Of a stretch of 15,339 nucleotides of DNA, positions 1 to 7,510 are shown piece after piece; position 1 is the stretch's first letter; every line of letters begins with the position of its first letter. Below the pieces are notes generated by a model. It ran no database searches. It saw only the letters and a program-made list of their open reading frames with translations, and was not told the origin of the DNA. The DNA comes from Desulfobacterales bacterium. GTDB lineage: Bacteria; Desulfobacterota; Desulfobacteria; Desulfobacterales; RPRI01. A program made the position numbers and the translations under genes. The stretch is from assembly GCA_020052975.1 (NCBI GenBank), contig JAGVOC010000277.1, positions 1 through 15,339 of the forward strand, given 5' to 3'.

Positions 1-99
1 GAACCGCTTGAATTTACTTCAAGCGGCGGGAGAGTCCGCCTCAGGCGGATTTCCCGCCAAGTAAAAAGTCGTTTTTTGACTTTTTACGAAGGTATCAAA
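1..99. repeat. Mosaic palindromic repeat, copy 1 (modules A and B)
   Basis: Three hairpins lie in tandem: arms 4-12/18-26 (CCGCTTGAA/TTCAAGCGG), arms 25-31/52-58 with an inner stem 35-40/44-49 (TCCGCC/GGCGGA), and arms 61-70/78-87 (GTAAAAAGTC/GACTTTTTAC). Bases 1-68 recur exactly, inverted, at 7355-7422. Bases 61-99 recur exactly, inverted, at 14778-14816. The right end carries GAAGG (88-92), which sits at the proper distance to be the Shine-Dalgarno of the gene starting at 101. The left end is cut by the window edge, so the full element may be longer. It encodes no transposase and resembles a non-autonomous MITE/REP-like repeat. Confidence 0.85.
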
Positions 100-100
100 T

Positions 101-1798
101 ATGCTCAGCATAAGAAAAATTGGCGTTATAGGACGGACATACCGTCATCTCAACCGCTACCGGCAGATACTTGCGGTTCTTTTCAGGTACGGGTTCGGAG
201 ACCTCATAGAGCTTCTGAAGATAGAGCAGTATATAGAAATAGGTCTTCAGATGATCTCAAGAAAAAGGCGCGACAGGGTTGATAAGCTGACGAGAGCGGA
301 AAGAATCAGAATGGCTTTCGAAGAACTTGGCCCGACCTATGTCAAGTTCGGCCAGATCCTTTCCACCCGCCCTGATCTTGTTCCGGTTGACTTCACGCAG
401 GAACTTTCAAAGCTTCAGGATGAAGTTCCCCCTTTCCCTTTTATTGAAGCAAAAAAAATAATAGAATCAGAGCTCGGTGTTTTGCCGGTTGATTTGTTTG
501 AGTTTCTTGATGAAACTCCGATTGCTTCTGCTTCTATCGGTCAGGTTTACAGGGCCAGGCTCAAAGACGGAGAAGAAATTGCCATAAAAGTCCAGCGTCC
601 CGGCATCAGAAAAATAATTGAGGTTGATCTTGAGATAATGCTTCATCTGGCAACACTTATGGAGCGCCACGTTGAAGAGATGGATCTCTACCGCCCTGTC
701 AGGATCGTAGAGGAATTTGCCAGAACCCTCGAGCGGGAAATCGACTATACGCTTGAAGCTTCCAACATGGAGAGAATAGGGCATCAGTTCTTACACGATC
801 AATCCCTGTATGTCCCCAAAGTATACCGCGAAATGACAACAGCCCATGTTCTTACCATGGAGTATATCGATGGCATAAAAGTTTCAGAGTTAGAGCGTAT
901 TGATGAAGCCGGTCTTGACAGGAAATTAATTACAGCCCGCGGCGCCGATATCTATCTTAAACAGGTTTTTGATCACGGTTTTTTTCATGCTGATCCGCAT
1001 CCCGGAAACATATTTGTTCTTCCCGGGAATGTTATCTGCCTGCTTGATTTTGGAATGACAGGATTTGTTGATCGCCAGACGAGGGAGGATTTTGTTGAAC
1101 TGATAGAAAGTGTTATCAGCCAGAGCGAGACGAGAGCGGCCCAGATTATATTGAAAATTACCACATGGGACGAACTGCCTGATATGCGCCTCCTTGAAAG
1201 AGATGTAGCCGATTTCATGGGAGAGCATCTTTACAAGCCCCTGAAAGACATCAAAATCGGAAAGCTTTTACAGCATCTTCTTGAGGCAACTTCACGCCAT
1301 CGCCTGAGAATCCCTCCCAATATATTCCTGATGATGAAGGCGCTAAGCACTGTTGAGAGTGTTGCTGTTTCCCTTGATCCGGAGTTTGACATGCTCGGGC
1401 ATGCGGCACCATTTATAAGGCGCATCAGACTTGCAATGTTTACGCCCCAAAGACTTACCGGGGAAATGATGGGGATAGCGGCAGAATCGTTTCAGTTCAT
1501 GCGTCAGTTTCCAAAGGATTTGCTTGAAATCACAAGGCTTATGAGGAGCCAGAAACTTGGATTAAAGATAGAACATAACGGCCTTGATAATGTGCTTTCA
1601 ACCCATGACAGGGTCAGCAACAGGATATCCTTTTCAATAATAATCGCTGCCCTTATAATAGGATCGGCAATTATACTCGCTTCCGCAATTCCTCCCATGC
1701 TTTACGGGGTGTCGCTTCTTGGCATCATAGGGTTTGTTGCTGCTGCCATGATGGGGGTATGGCTTCTTATTGCCATGTTACGAAAAGGAAAATTATGA
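101..1798 (+). CDS. ubiB: UbiB/ABC1/AarF-family atypical kinase (quinone-biosynthesis accessory)
   Basis: A 565-residue protein of the UbiB (ABC1, ADCK) family, membrane-bound atypical protein-kinase-like ATPases needed for ubiquinone and possibly other quinone or lipid metabolism. Family hallmarks are all present: the KxGQ motif VKFGQ (residues 81-85), the Ala/Ser-rich nucleotide loop SASIGQV (143-149), the lysine of AIKV (K163), the ExD-type EREIDYTLEA (211-220), the catalytic loop HADPHPGN (296-303) and LLDFG (314-318). Two hydrophobic helices near the C terminus (about 506-525 and 538-560) would anchor it in the inner membrane. The ATG at 101 follows GAAGG with an 8-nt spacer, and its N terminus matches the usual family start. 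No quinone-biosynthesis genes adjoin it. In an organism that probably uses menaquinone its substrate is uncertain, so the symbol denotes family rather than proven role. The stop codon overlaps the next repeat. Confidence 0.93.
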   Translation: MLSIRKIGVIGRTYRHLNRYRQILAVLFRYGFGDLIELLKIEQYIEIGLQMISRKRRDRVDKLTRAERIRMAFEELGPTYVKFGQILSTRPDLVPVDFTQELSKLQDEVPPFPFIEAKKIIESELGVLPVDLFEFLDETPIASASIGQVYRARLKDGEEIAIKVQRPGIRKIIEVDLEIMLHLATLMERHVEEMDLYRPVRIVEEFARTLEREIDYTLEASNMERIGHQFLHDQSLYVPKVYREMTTAHVLTMEYIDGIKVSELERIDEAGLDRKLITARGADIYLKQVFDHGFFHADPHPGNIFVLPGNVICLLDFGMTGFVDRQTREDFVELIESVISQSETRAAQIILKITTWDELPDMRLLERDVADFMGEHLYKPLKDIKIGKLLQHLLEATSRHRLRIPPNIFLMMKALSTVESVAVSLDPEFDMLGHAAPFIRRIRLAMFTPQRLTGEMMGIAAESFQFMRQFPKDLLEITRLMRSQKLGLKIEHNGLDNVLSTHDRVSNRISFSIIIAALIIGSAIILASAIPPMLYGVSLLGIIGFVAAAMMGVWLLIAMLRKGKL

Positions 1799-1923
1799 CG
1801 GCGTCGTAAAAAGTCCCTCTGCCGCGTTGTGCTTCATTCTTAGTCATTGCGGCGTACTAAAATGTACGCCTCATTCCTCAAGAATTCGCACGCCTTGCAT
1901 ATGGAGCTTTTTACGAAGCCGTC
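1797..1923. repeat. 127-bp long imperfect palindrome between convergent genes
   Basis: Outer arms 1797-1813 and 1907-1923 pair over 17 bp with one mismatch (GACGGCGTCGTAAAAAG against CTTTTTACGAAGCCGTC). A central perfect stem joins 1851-1857 (GGCGTAC) to 1864-1870 (GTACGCC). Sequence between the two stems is also weakly complementary, so the whole unit can fold as one long hairpin. It starts inside the TGA of the kinase gene and ends 38 nt before the stop of the ETF-QO gene. It therefore fills the convergent spacer and could act as a bidirectional terminator. A fragment of the same family (TTTTTACGAAGG) follows at 1937-1948. Confidence 0.8.
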
Positions 1924-1961
1924 CAAAACATGGCTTTTTTTACGAAGGGCTCAAGGTATGA

Positions 1962-3632
1962 TTATACTACCGTATATCCCGGCCCCTCCCCGCCTTCCGG
2001 ACATGTCCACTTTATATTCCTGTACGGATCTTTTATATCGCATGTCTTGCAGTGGAGGCAGTTTGAAAAATTCAGTTTGAGCCGTCGTTTCGTTGTTTTT
2101 TCGTCAGTTTCTATTTCATAAACATTTCCGGGGCAGAATTTTGTGCATGGAGACTTGTATTTTTCATAACATTCATTAACACATATATTGGTGTCATGGA
2201 CTATTATGTGGCAGGGCTGGTCTTCCCTGTGCATTGTCTTTGAGAGATAGACCCCCGTGAGCTTGTCGACATACAATGTTCCGTCAATGACTTTCTTTTT
2301 TGTTTCAGCAGCGGTTTGGCCTGATTCTTTTATATGCTTAAGGGTTGTGCAGTCATCTTCGGTAGATAGTCCGTCTCTTATACCCCGGCCTTTTGTGAAA
2401 TACTGGGCCCCGAGATGGACGAATTTGGTTATGCCTTTTTTGGCAAGTGCCTGGGCAAAATTTCTTCCTTCAAGCATTTCTTCATTAAGCCAGCTTTTTT
2501 CAAAAAGAGTCTTGTATATGCTCAATGTTTCTGCGTTGAAGCTGTTTTCATCAAAGGCACTTATAATTGCCTCAGCGGCCAGCATGCCGGATTTCATTGA
2601 AGCATGTATTCCTTTTAAGGCCGGTGTGTTCTGAATGGCTGCGCAGCCTCCTGTAAAAAGGGCACCGTTCACAAACAGCTTGGGCATTGTATAATATCCG
2701 CCGGTTGAGACTGTGCGGGCTCCCTGCTGCAGAACTTTTCCATCTTTTATTATCCCGGCTACAAAGGGGTGGCTTTTGAACCTGATGAATTCATCATATA
2801 TGTCGAACATGGGATCTTCATAGCAAAGCCCCGCAAGGAAACCGAGAGCCACCTTGTTATCCTTCATCTCGTATATGAATCCGCCGCCTGGTGTGTCAAA
2901 GTCAAGGGGATAACCGAGGGTATGGATGTCGTTGCCTCTGCTTGAAGAAAAATAATTATTTTCAGGAAGCTGTATTACTTCCTTGATCCCAATTTCGAAA
3001 ACCTGGGGCATTTTGTCAGAAAAGATGTCGAGTTTTTTTGCGATATCCTGCACAAGGCTTCCTCTTGCACCTTCACCGAAGACTGTAACTTTTGCCATGA
3101 GATCTATTCCGGGCTCAAAGTTGCTTTTCGGAGCGCCGTCTTTACCAAGGCCTTTATCTCCTGTGCGGATGCCTTCAACAGACTTGTTGTTGGCGGCGTA
3201 TAATACTTCTTTTCCGGCAAATCCCGGAAATATGTTTACCCCCAGCTCCAGGGCAATTTCACCGAGCCATTTCGTAAATTTGGAAAGGCTGATTACAAAA
3301 TAACCTTTATTGTGCATGTATCTGGGTATGAAAGGAACACGGAAAAAGGAGCTTTTTGTAAGATATATGAATTCATCTCCCCGTACGACAGTTTCAATGG
3401 GACATCCCTTATCGGAATAATCGGGGATCAGTTCCCTTAAAGCGATCGGGTTTAAAACGGCTCCACTCAAGGCATGAGCGCCTATTTCTGCTCCTTTCTC
3501 AATAAGGGCAACTTCAAGGTTGATATTTTTTTCCCTGGCAAGCTGCATAAGCCTGATAGCTCCGGCCAGACTTGCCGGGCCGCCTCCCACAAAAAGCACG
3601 TCAAAATCAATTTTTTCTCTCACTATATCCAT
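1962..3632 (-). CDS. Electron transfer flavoprotein-quinone oxidoreductase (ETF-QO)
   Basis: A 556-residue flavo-iron-sulfur protein that passes electrons from reduced electron transfer flavoprotein (fed by acyl-CoA and related dehydrogenases) to the membrane quinone pool. The N terminus has an FAD-binding Rossmann motif VGGGPAS (15-21). The C terminus carries the ETF-QO ferredoxin-like domain with four cluster cysteines: C500 in CPGNVYE and C525/C528/C531 in NCLHCKTCDIKDP, followed by the typical ending CPEGGEGPGY. The length matches the family. GAGGTG at 3640-3645 is a good Shine-Dalgarno 7 nt before the ATG. No etfA/etfB or acyl-CoA dehydrogenase genes lie beside it here, so its partners are encoded elsewhere. 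The protein is a monotopic membrane enzyme in homologues and has no long transmembrane helix here. It is convergent with the kinase gene. Confidence 0.95.
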   Translation of the reverse strand: MDIVREKIDFDVLFVGGGPASLAGAIRLMQLAREKNINLEVALIEKGAEIGAHALSGAVLNPIALRELIPDYSDKGCPIETVVRGDEFIYLTKSSFFRVPFIPRYMHNKGYFVISLSKFTKWLGEIALELGVNIFPGFAGKEVLYAANNKSVEGIRTGDKGLGKDGAPKSNFEPGIDLMAKVTVFGEGARGSLVQDIAKKLDIFSDKMPQVFEIGIKEVIQLPENNYFSSSRGNDIHTLGYPLDFDTPGGGFIYEMKDNKVALGFLAGLCYEDPMFDIYDEFIRFKSHPFVAGIIKDGKVLQQGARTVSTGGYYTMPKLFVNGALFTGGCAAIQNTPALKGIHASMKSGMLAAEAIISAFDENSFNAETLSIYKTLFEKSWLNEEMLEGRNFAQALAKKGITKFVHLGAQYFTKGRGIRDGLSTEDDCTTLKHIKESGQTAAETKKKVIDGTLYVDKLTGVYLSKTMHREDQPCHIIVHDTNICVNECYEKYKSPCTKFCPGNVYEIETDEKTTKRRLKLNFSNCLHCKTCDIKDPYRNIKWTCPEGGEGPGYTVV

Positions 3633-3965
3633 TTGTCTTCACCTCTATATTTTTTTATCGAAGGTTGTTTTATAATATAGCCACAATTTAACTATCAAGC
3701 TTGTATCAAAACAATGTTAATGTGACAACATTTATTGATCATATCAAAAAAAATCCGTTTTCTGCCGCTGCGGATTGCATTTTATCTTTTGTCATTGTAG
3801 CGTATTCAATAGTAAATAGTGGAAAAAAGGATTTGAGGGGTCAAGGGTTCCAGGATTCGAGTGAAAAAGAATGAAATTCAAGGCTTACTACAATAATATA
3901 GCAAGCTTGAACCCCTGAAGCGTGGACCCCTTTCTCCGAATTAATTGGGAGAAGAATCTAATAAG
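3633..3965. other. Non-coding spacer upstream of divergent ETF-QO and glycosyltransferase genes
   Basis: No gene is supported in this 333-nt stretch. On the minus strand, TTGATA (3693-3698) and TATTAT (3672-3677) lie 15 nt apart upstream of the ETF-QO gene; the spacer is short, so this is only a weak promoter candidate. The right part holds the decayed palindrome described separately. Nothing resembling a riboswitch was recognised. Confidence 0.5.
3836..3931. repeat. Decayed palindromic repeat
   Basis: The outer arms AGGGGTC (3836-3842) and GACCCCT (3925-3931) are complementary. The inner ends GGTTC (3846-3850) and GAACC (3909-3913) also pair, with unequal insertions. The centre (about 3880-3907, GGCTTACTA against TAGCAAGCT) can form a stem if G-T pairs are allowed. 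It looks like an old copy of a dispersed hairpin repeat, distinct from the TTTTTACGA family. Confidence 0.5.
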
Positions 3966-4793
3966 ATGGGTACAAATAAACCGATAGTCAGCGTAATTAT
4001 TCCCACATATAACAGGGGATGGATATTAAATGAGGCCGTGGATTCGGTTCTTTCCCAGGAATTTTACGGTTTTGAACTGATCGTGGTAGATGACGGCTCG
4101 GAGGATAATACCCCGGACATCCTGGCTTCTTATGGGAACAGAATAAAGGTTATAAGACAGAAAAACAAAGGCGTGAGCTCGGCAAGGAATAAAGGTGTTG
4201 CCTCGTCATCCGGAAGTTATATTGCTTTTCTTGATTCGGACGACCTGTGGCTTCCGGGAAAATTATCAGCCCAGCTTGCATTTTTTGAAAGTAATCCCGG
4301 CGCACTTATATGCCAGACGGAAGAAATATGGCTGAAAAACGGAAAACGGGTTAATCCGGGGAAAAGGCATAAAAAGATATCGGGATTCTATTTCGAAAAA
4401 TCACTTGAACTTTGCATGGTAAGTCCATCTGCGGTTATGGTGAAAAGGAGCCTTTTCGATATTGTCGGCCTTTTCGATGAAACGCTTCCTGCCTGTGAAG
4501 ATTATGACATGTGGCTCAGGGTAAACTGCCGGCATCCGATATACCTTATTGATACGCCTCTGATTGTAAAAAGGGGCGGGCATAAAGACCAGCTATCCGG
4601 AATGCATTCCTTGGATAAATACAGAATTCAGTCAATTATAAAGCTTATTGAAAACAGCCTCTTATCTGAAGAACAGCAAAAATTTGCGATAAAAGTCTTA
4701 AAAGAAAAATGTCGTGTTTATTCCGATGGCTGCCGGAAAAGAGGGCGAATAGAGGAAGCATTGCATTATATTGAAACCGCAGAAAGCTATTGA
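3966..4793 (+). CDS. Family 2 glycosyltransferase (GT-A fold)
   Basis: A 275-residue inverting glycosyltransferase that would transfer a sugar from a nucleotide-sugar donor to a surface polysaccharide or lipid-linked acceptor. The N terminus shows the GT2 signature VSVIIPTYNRGWILNEAVDS, then VVDDGSEDNT (about 40-49, nucleotide-binding aspartates), NKGVSSARNKG, and the metal-binding DSDD (90-93). ACEDYDMWLR (177-186) supplies the acidic base region. There is no membrane helix, so it is probably cytosolic. The ATG at 3966 is preferred. An in-frame TTG at 3945 would add seven residues but has no Shine-Dalgarno, whereas GGGAG (3947-3951) lies upstream of the ATG, although somewhat far away. The gene stands alone without other polysaccharide genes, so donor and acceptor cannot be named. 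Confidence 0.9.
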   Translation: MGTNKPIVSVIIPTYNRGWILNEAVDSVLSQEFYGFELIVVDDGSEDNTPDILASYGNRIKVIRQKNKGVSSARNKGVASSSGSYIAFLDSDDLWLPGKLSAQLAFFESNPGALICQTEEIWLKNGKRVNPGKRHKKISGFYFEKSLELCMVSPSAVMVKRSLFDIVGLFDETLPACEDYDMWLRVNCRHPIYLIDTPLIVKRGGHKDQLSGMHSLDKYRIQSIIKLIENSLLSEEQQKFAIKVLKEKCRVYSDGCRKRGRIEEALHYIETAESY

Positions 4794-4891
4794 CCGGACA
4801 TATTGAAAATGACAGCAAAAAGCTATAATCCGACCCATTTCCAATGAAGAGTGACTTGAAAATATAACTCAAAATGTACGGAGATCCTGAA

Positions 4892-6619
4892 ATGAAAACA
4901 ACTATGGGGGGAAAAACAGCACTGTTTATAATATCTGTGGCCGCTTGTGTATTGATAGTGACTGGTTGTTCAGGAGAAAAATCAGTCACTGCCGCCGGAG
5001 TTAATAACAAGGAGCTTGCCGGGCTTACGGCCGAATTTAAGCAGGAAATCATTAAAGTAACGGATGGTGTGTATGTGGCAATCGGCTATGGGCTTGCAAA
5101 CTCAATACTGCTTGAAGGGCAGGACGGTGTCGTTATAGTTGATGTGATGGAGAGCGTTGAAGCGGCTACACCAGTAAAGAATGCGTTTGATAATATCACG
5201 TTAAAACCCATAAAAGCCATTATTTACACCCACTACCATGCCGACCATGTCTTTGGAGCCGGGGTTTTCACAGAAAATAAAAACATCGATGTATATTCCC
5301 ATAAGAAAACATTGGATGAACTGGATCGAGTCACCACAGTTACGCAGGAAATAACTTATAAACGGGCGATGCGCATGTTCGGCACTTTTTTGAAAAACGG
5401 CGAATTTGAAAACTGTGGGATCGGCCCTTTTCTGAAGTTTAACGATAAAACAACTGTGTCGTATGTAAGGCCGAATAAAACCTTTTCCGATGAGACCCTG
5501 AAAGTGAGCATAGCAGGCATAAATCTTGAACTCATTCATGCGCCGGGCGAGACCGATGACCAGATTGTAGTCTGGATACCGGATAAAAAGGTTCTCATTG
5601 CAGCGGATGATTATTACAAGTCCTTCCCGAATCTTTACACAATACGCGGAACCAGTTACAGGGACGTGCTTGCATGGGTTCGAAGTCTTGATAAAATGCG
5701 ACTGCTGAAGGCAGAGTATCTCGTACCTTGCCATTCGCGACCCGTCACAGGATCGGACGCAATATACAAAATACTTACAGACTACAGGGATGCAATACAG
5801 TTTGTCCACGACCAGACAATACGGGGCATCAACAGGGGGCTTACCCCGGATGAACTCGCAGAAACAGTGAAACTGCCTCAGCATCTGGCCGAAAAACCAT
5901 ACCTTCGCGAATACTACGGAACTGTCGCCTGGTCGGTAAGGAACATCTATAACGGGTATCTCGGATGGTTCAGCGGGAATTCAACAGATCTAAATCCCCT
6001 TACATTAAAAGAGCGTGCCGGGAGGTTTGCAAGGCTTGCAGGAGGCAATAAAGAGCTCCTGGAGCATGCAAGGAAAGCCGGTGCAGAGCAAGACCATCAG
6101 TGGGTTTTAGAGCTGACGGACAAGCTGCTTCAGATCACTCCAAATATGAGCGAAGCACTTGAATTAAAGGCTTTGTCTCTTCGCGCGCTTGCATTACAGC
6201 AGGGTAATGCAAATGCTCGAAATTATTACCTCTCACAGGCACATGAGGCCGAAGGGAGGTTAAAACTGACACAGGCTAAAATCGATGCGGATCTGGCTCA
6301 CAGAGTCCCGCTTGCGGCTATCTTTGCCGGTATGAGTGTTAAGCTCAATCCTGAAAAAAGCGCCAACATCGATAAAGTCGCCGGCTTTTATTTCCCGGAC
6401 ACAAAAGAAGCCTTTACGGTGCATATCCGCCGTGGTGTCGCTATAGTCGAGCCGCGTTTTCCGGAAAAAGCAGACATAACCGTGACGGTTAATTCCTATA
6501 CATGGAAAGAGATTGCGACCAGACTTGCCAACCCAGCCGTGGTGCTGGCAAAAGGTGACGTAAAAATAGAGGGAGGAATAATTAATGTGGTTAATTTCCT
6601 CGGCCTCTTCAGAGATTGA
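4892..6619 (+). CDS. Lipoprotein metallo-beta-lactamase-fold hydrolase, alkylsulfatase (SdsA1/YjcS-like) type
   Basis: A 575-residue protein with a lipoprotein signal peptide (hydrophobic 10-24, lipobox VTGC with Cys26). A metallo-beta-lactamase domain follows, with THYHADH (H114, H116, D118, H119), E220 in PGETDDQ, AADD (D239/D240) and H281 in VPCHSRP as likely metal ligands. After it come the helical dimerisation region typical of alkylsulfatases (about 300-450, including YYGTVAWSVRNIYNGYLGWF) and an SCP2-like C-terminal lipid-binding domain (about 465-575). This architecture matches class III alkylsulfatases, which hydrolyse sulfate esters of alkyl chains, but the protein is shorter than the well-known members and has Asp where those enzymes usually have Glu, so the substrate is open. 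The ATG at 4892 follows GGAG (4880-4883) at 8 nt. The ATG at 4874 lies upstream of that site and is less likely. Confidence 0.87.
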   Translation: MKTTMGGKTALFIISVAACVLIVTGCSGEKSVTAAGVNNKELAGLTAEFKQEIIKVTDGVYVAIGYGLANSILLEGQDGVVIVDVMESVEAATPVKNAFDNITLKPIKAIIYTHYHADHVFGAGVFTENKNIDVYSHKKTLDELDRVTTVTQEITYKRAMRMFGTFLKNGEFENCGIGPFLKFNDKTTVSYVRPNKTFSDETLKVSIAGINLELIHAPGETDDQIVVWIPDKKVLIAADDYYKSFPNLYTIRGTSYRDVLAWVRSLDKMRLLKAEYLVPCHSRPVTGSDAIYKILTDYRDAIQFVHDQTIRGINRGLTPDELAETVKLPQHLAEKPYLREYYGTVAWSVRNIYNGYLGWFSGNSTDLNPLTLKERAGRFARLAGGNKELLEHARKAGAEQDHQWVLELTDKLLQITPNMSEALELKALSLRALALQQGNANARNYYLSQAHEAEGRLKLTQAKIDADLAHRVPLAAIFAGMSVKLNPEKSANIDKVAGFYFPDTKEAFTVHIRRGVAIVEPRFPEKADITVTVNSYTWKEIATRLANPAVVLAKGDVKIEGGIINVVNFLGLFRD

Positions 6620-6625
6620 AACAAG

Positions 6626-6658
6626 AAAGGCATTCGTGCCTATTGCATGAATGCCTTT
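6626..6658. terminator. Hairpin between convergent genes, probable bidirectional terminator
   Basis: A perfect 10-bp stem joins AAAGGCATTC (6626-6635) to GAATGCCTTT (6649-6658) over a 13-nt loop. It lies 6 nt after the hydrolase stop and 24 nt after the cold-shock gene stop (reading the other strand). The stem ends in A/T runs on both sides, but there is no long U tract, so termination strength is uncertain. Confidence 0.65.
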
Positions 6659-6682
6659 AATTGTTAATCTATAATCGTTTAA

Positions 6683-6883
6683 TTAGACTTTTGTTACATT
6701 AGCTGCGCCGGGGCCTTTGGGGCCATCGACTACATCGAATGTTACGCGGTCACCTTCAGAAAGCGATTTAAATCCGGTTGAATTAATAGCTGAATGATGA
6801 ACAAACACATCCTTGCCATTTTCCTGCTCAATGAAGCCAAAACCTTTGCTGTCATTAAACCATTTTACAGTTCCATTTGCCAT
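6683..6883 (-). CDS. Cold-shock domain protein (CspA family)
   Basis: A 66-residue single cold-shock domain (OB fold) that binds single-stranded RNA/DNA and melts RNA secondary structure. The N-terminal [17 protein letters not shown] contains RNP1 (KGFGFIEQ, 13-20), and VFVHHSAI (26-33) is RNP2. The chain ends [10 protein letters not shown] like family members and has the full usual length. A very strong Shine-Dalgarno, AAAGGAGG (6892-6899), precedes the ATG by 8 nt. The gene has its own promoter and a long leader (see the promoter entry), a layout familiar from cold-inducible csp genes. It is monocistronic and ends at a hairpin shared with the upstream hydrolase gene. Which csp paralogue it is cannot be told from one copy. 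Confidence 0.97.
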   Translation of the reverse strand: MANGTVKWFNDSKGFGFIEQENGKDVFVHHSAINSTGFKSLSEGDRVTFDVVDGPKGPGAANVTKV

Positions 6884-7011
6884 AGTGTTTTCCTCCTTTC
6901 ATAAGATACCATCAAGGTCTCTGACTTCAGGCTGTCACTTTGACAACATGGAACAATCCTTCTGCTCGAAACCGATTCGCAATACTTTGCAAATCTTTAC
7001 TGATTTGTCAC

Positions 7012-7040
7012 ACTCTACATGGTACCGGTATGAATGTCAA
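7012..7040 (-). promoter_or_regulatory. Sigma70-type promoter of the cold-shock gene
   Basis: On the minus strand a consensus -35 TTGACA (7035-7040) and a -10-like TAGAGT (7012-7017) are separated by exactly 17 nt. Predicted transcription starts near 7005, giving a leader of about 120 nt before the ATG at 6883. Part of the leader (about 6912-6943) is self-complementary (TGAC/GTCA with flanking TCAA/TTGA). Confidence 0.65.
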
Positions 7041-7234
7041 CATAAATTATTAAAATATTTTAAGATATTGTAGTATGCCCCGGAATTATCTCCCGAGTTG
7101 TATTTACCTTCAATAAAATCATAGTAATATATGCAGGAGTGGCCGATTTTTTCCATACCACGCCTCACATTTTACTGATTGGCTGGACAACCGATTAATA
7201 AAATGATAATTTCAATTAATTCAACGAGTTTATC
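7041..7234. other. Spacer with no recognised feature
   Basis: AT-rich sequence between the cold-shock promoter and the MITE-like element. I see no supported gene, RNA or strong hairpin here. Together with the cold-shock leader and the repeat element it makes up the 627-nt gene-free stretch 6884-7510. Confidence 0.5.
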
Positions 7235-7493
7235 AATATTGACGGACTCGTAAAAACTCTATTTTCTCACAAAGGCACTAAGAACGCCAAGAAAATATCA
7301 TTTAATATTAATAAGTTAACTTTGTGATCTTTGTGGCTTGGCGTGAGATCTTGGCTTTTTACTTGGCGGGAAATCCGCCTGAGGCGGACTCTCCCGCCGC
7401 TTGAAGTAAATTCAAGCGGTTCCACCCTCACCCAAGGCCGGGGCTTAACCACCCTCGGCCTGCTGATGGACTTTTTACGAGTCCATCAATATT
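7235..7493. repeat. 259-bp MITE-like element, copy 3 of the TTTTTACGA repeat family
   Basis: The left end 7235-7262 and right end 7466-7493 are inverted repeats matching at 25 of 28 positions. The shared core reads GGACTCGTAAAAA on the left and TTTTTACGAGTCC on the right. Inside, 7355-7422 is the exact inverse of window bases 1-68 (module A). The right end contains its own hairpin, TGATGGACT (7464-7472) with AGTCCATCA (7480-7488), and 7456-7490 recurs at 14743-14777 with three mismatches. No transposase or long ORF is present. A target duplication cannot be assigned because the outermost AATATT is itself palindromic. Confidence 0.75.
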
Positions 7494-7510
7494 TGCCAGG
7501 AGAATATGTT

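Noticed and set aside
76..282. 68-residue frame at the left end
   Set aside because: It begins inside the repeat hairpin and overlaps the UbiB-like gene in another frame.
5201..5884. 227-residue frame antisense to the alkylsulfatase-like gene
   Set aside because: It is a shadow of a real gene with clear domains. The product is compositionally odd and has no motif.
7265..7352. Possible CRISPR or tandem array from CACAAAG/CTTTGTG and CGCCAAG/CTTGGCG words
   Set aside because: The words are few, irregularly spaced and partly inverted. There are no equal-length repeats and spacers and no cas genes.
7331..7510. Upstream in-frame extension of ywbE
   Set aside because: It would translate repeat module A and the terminal hairpin. 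The start at 7511 has a proper Shine-Dalgarno and the usual family N terminus.
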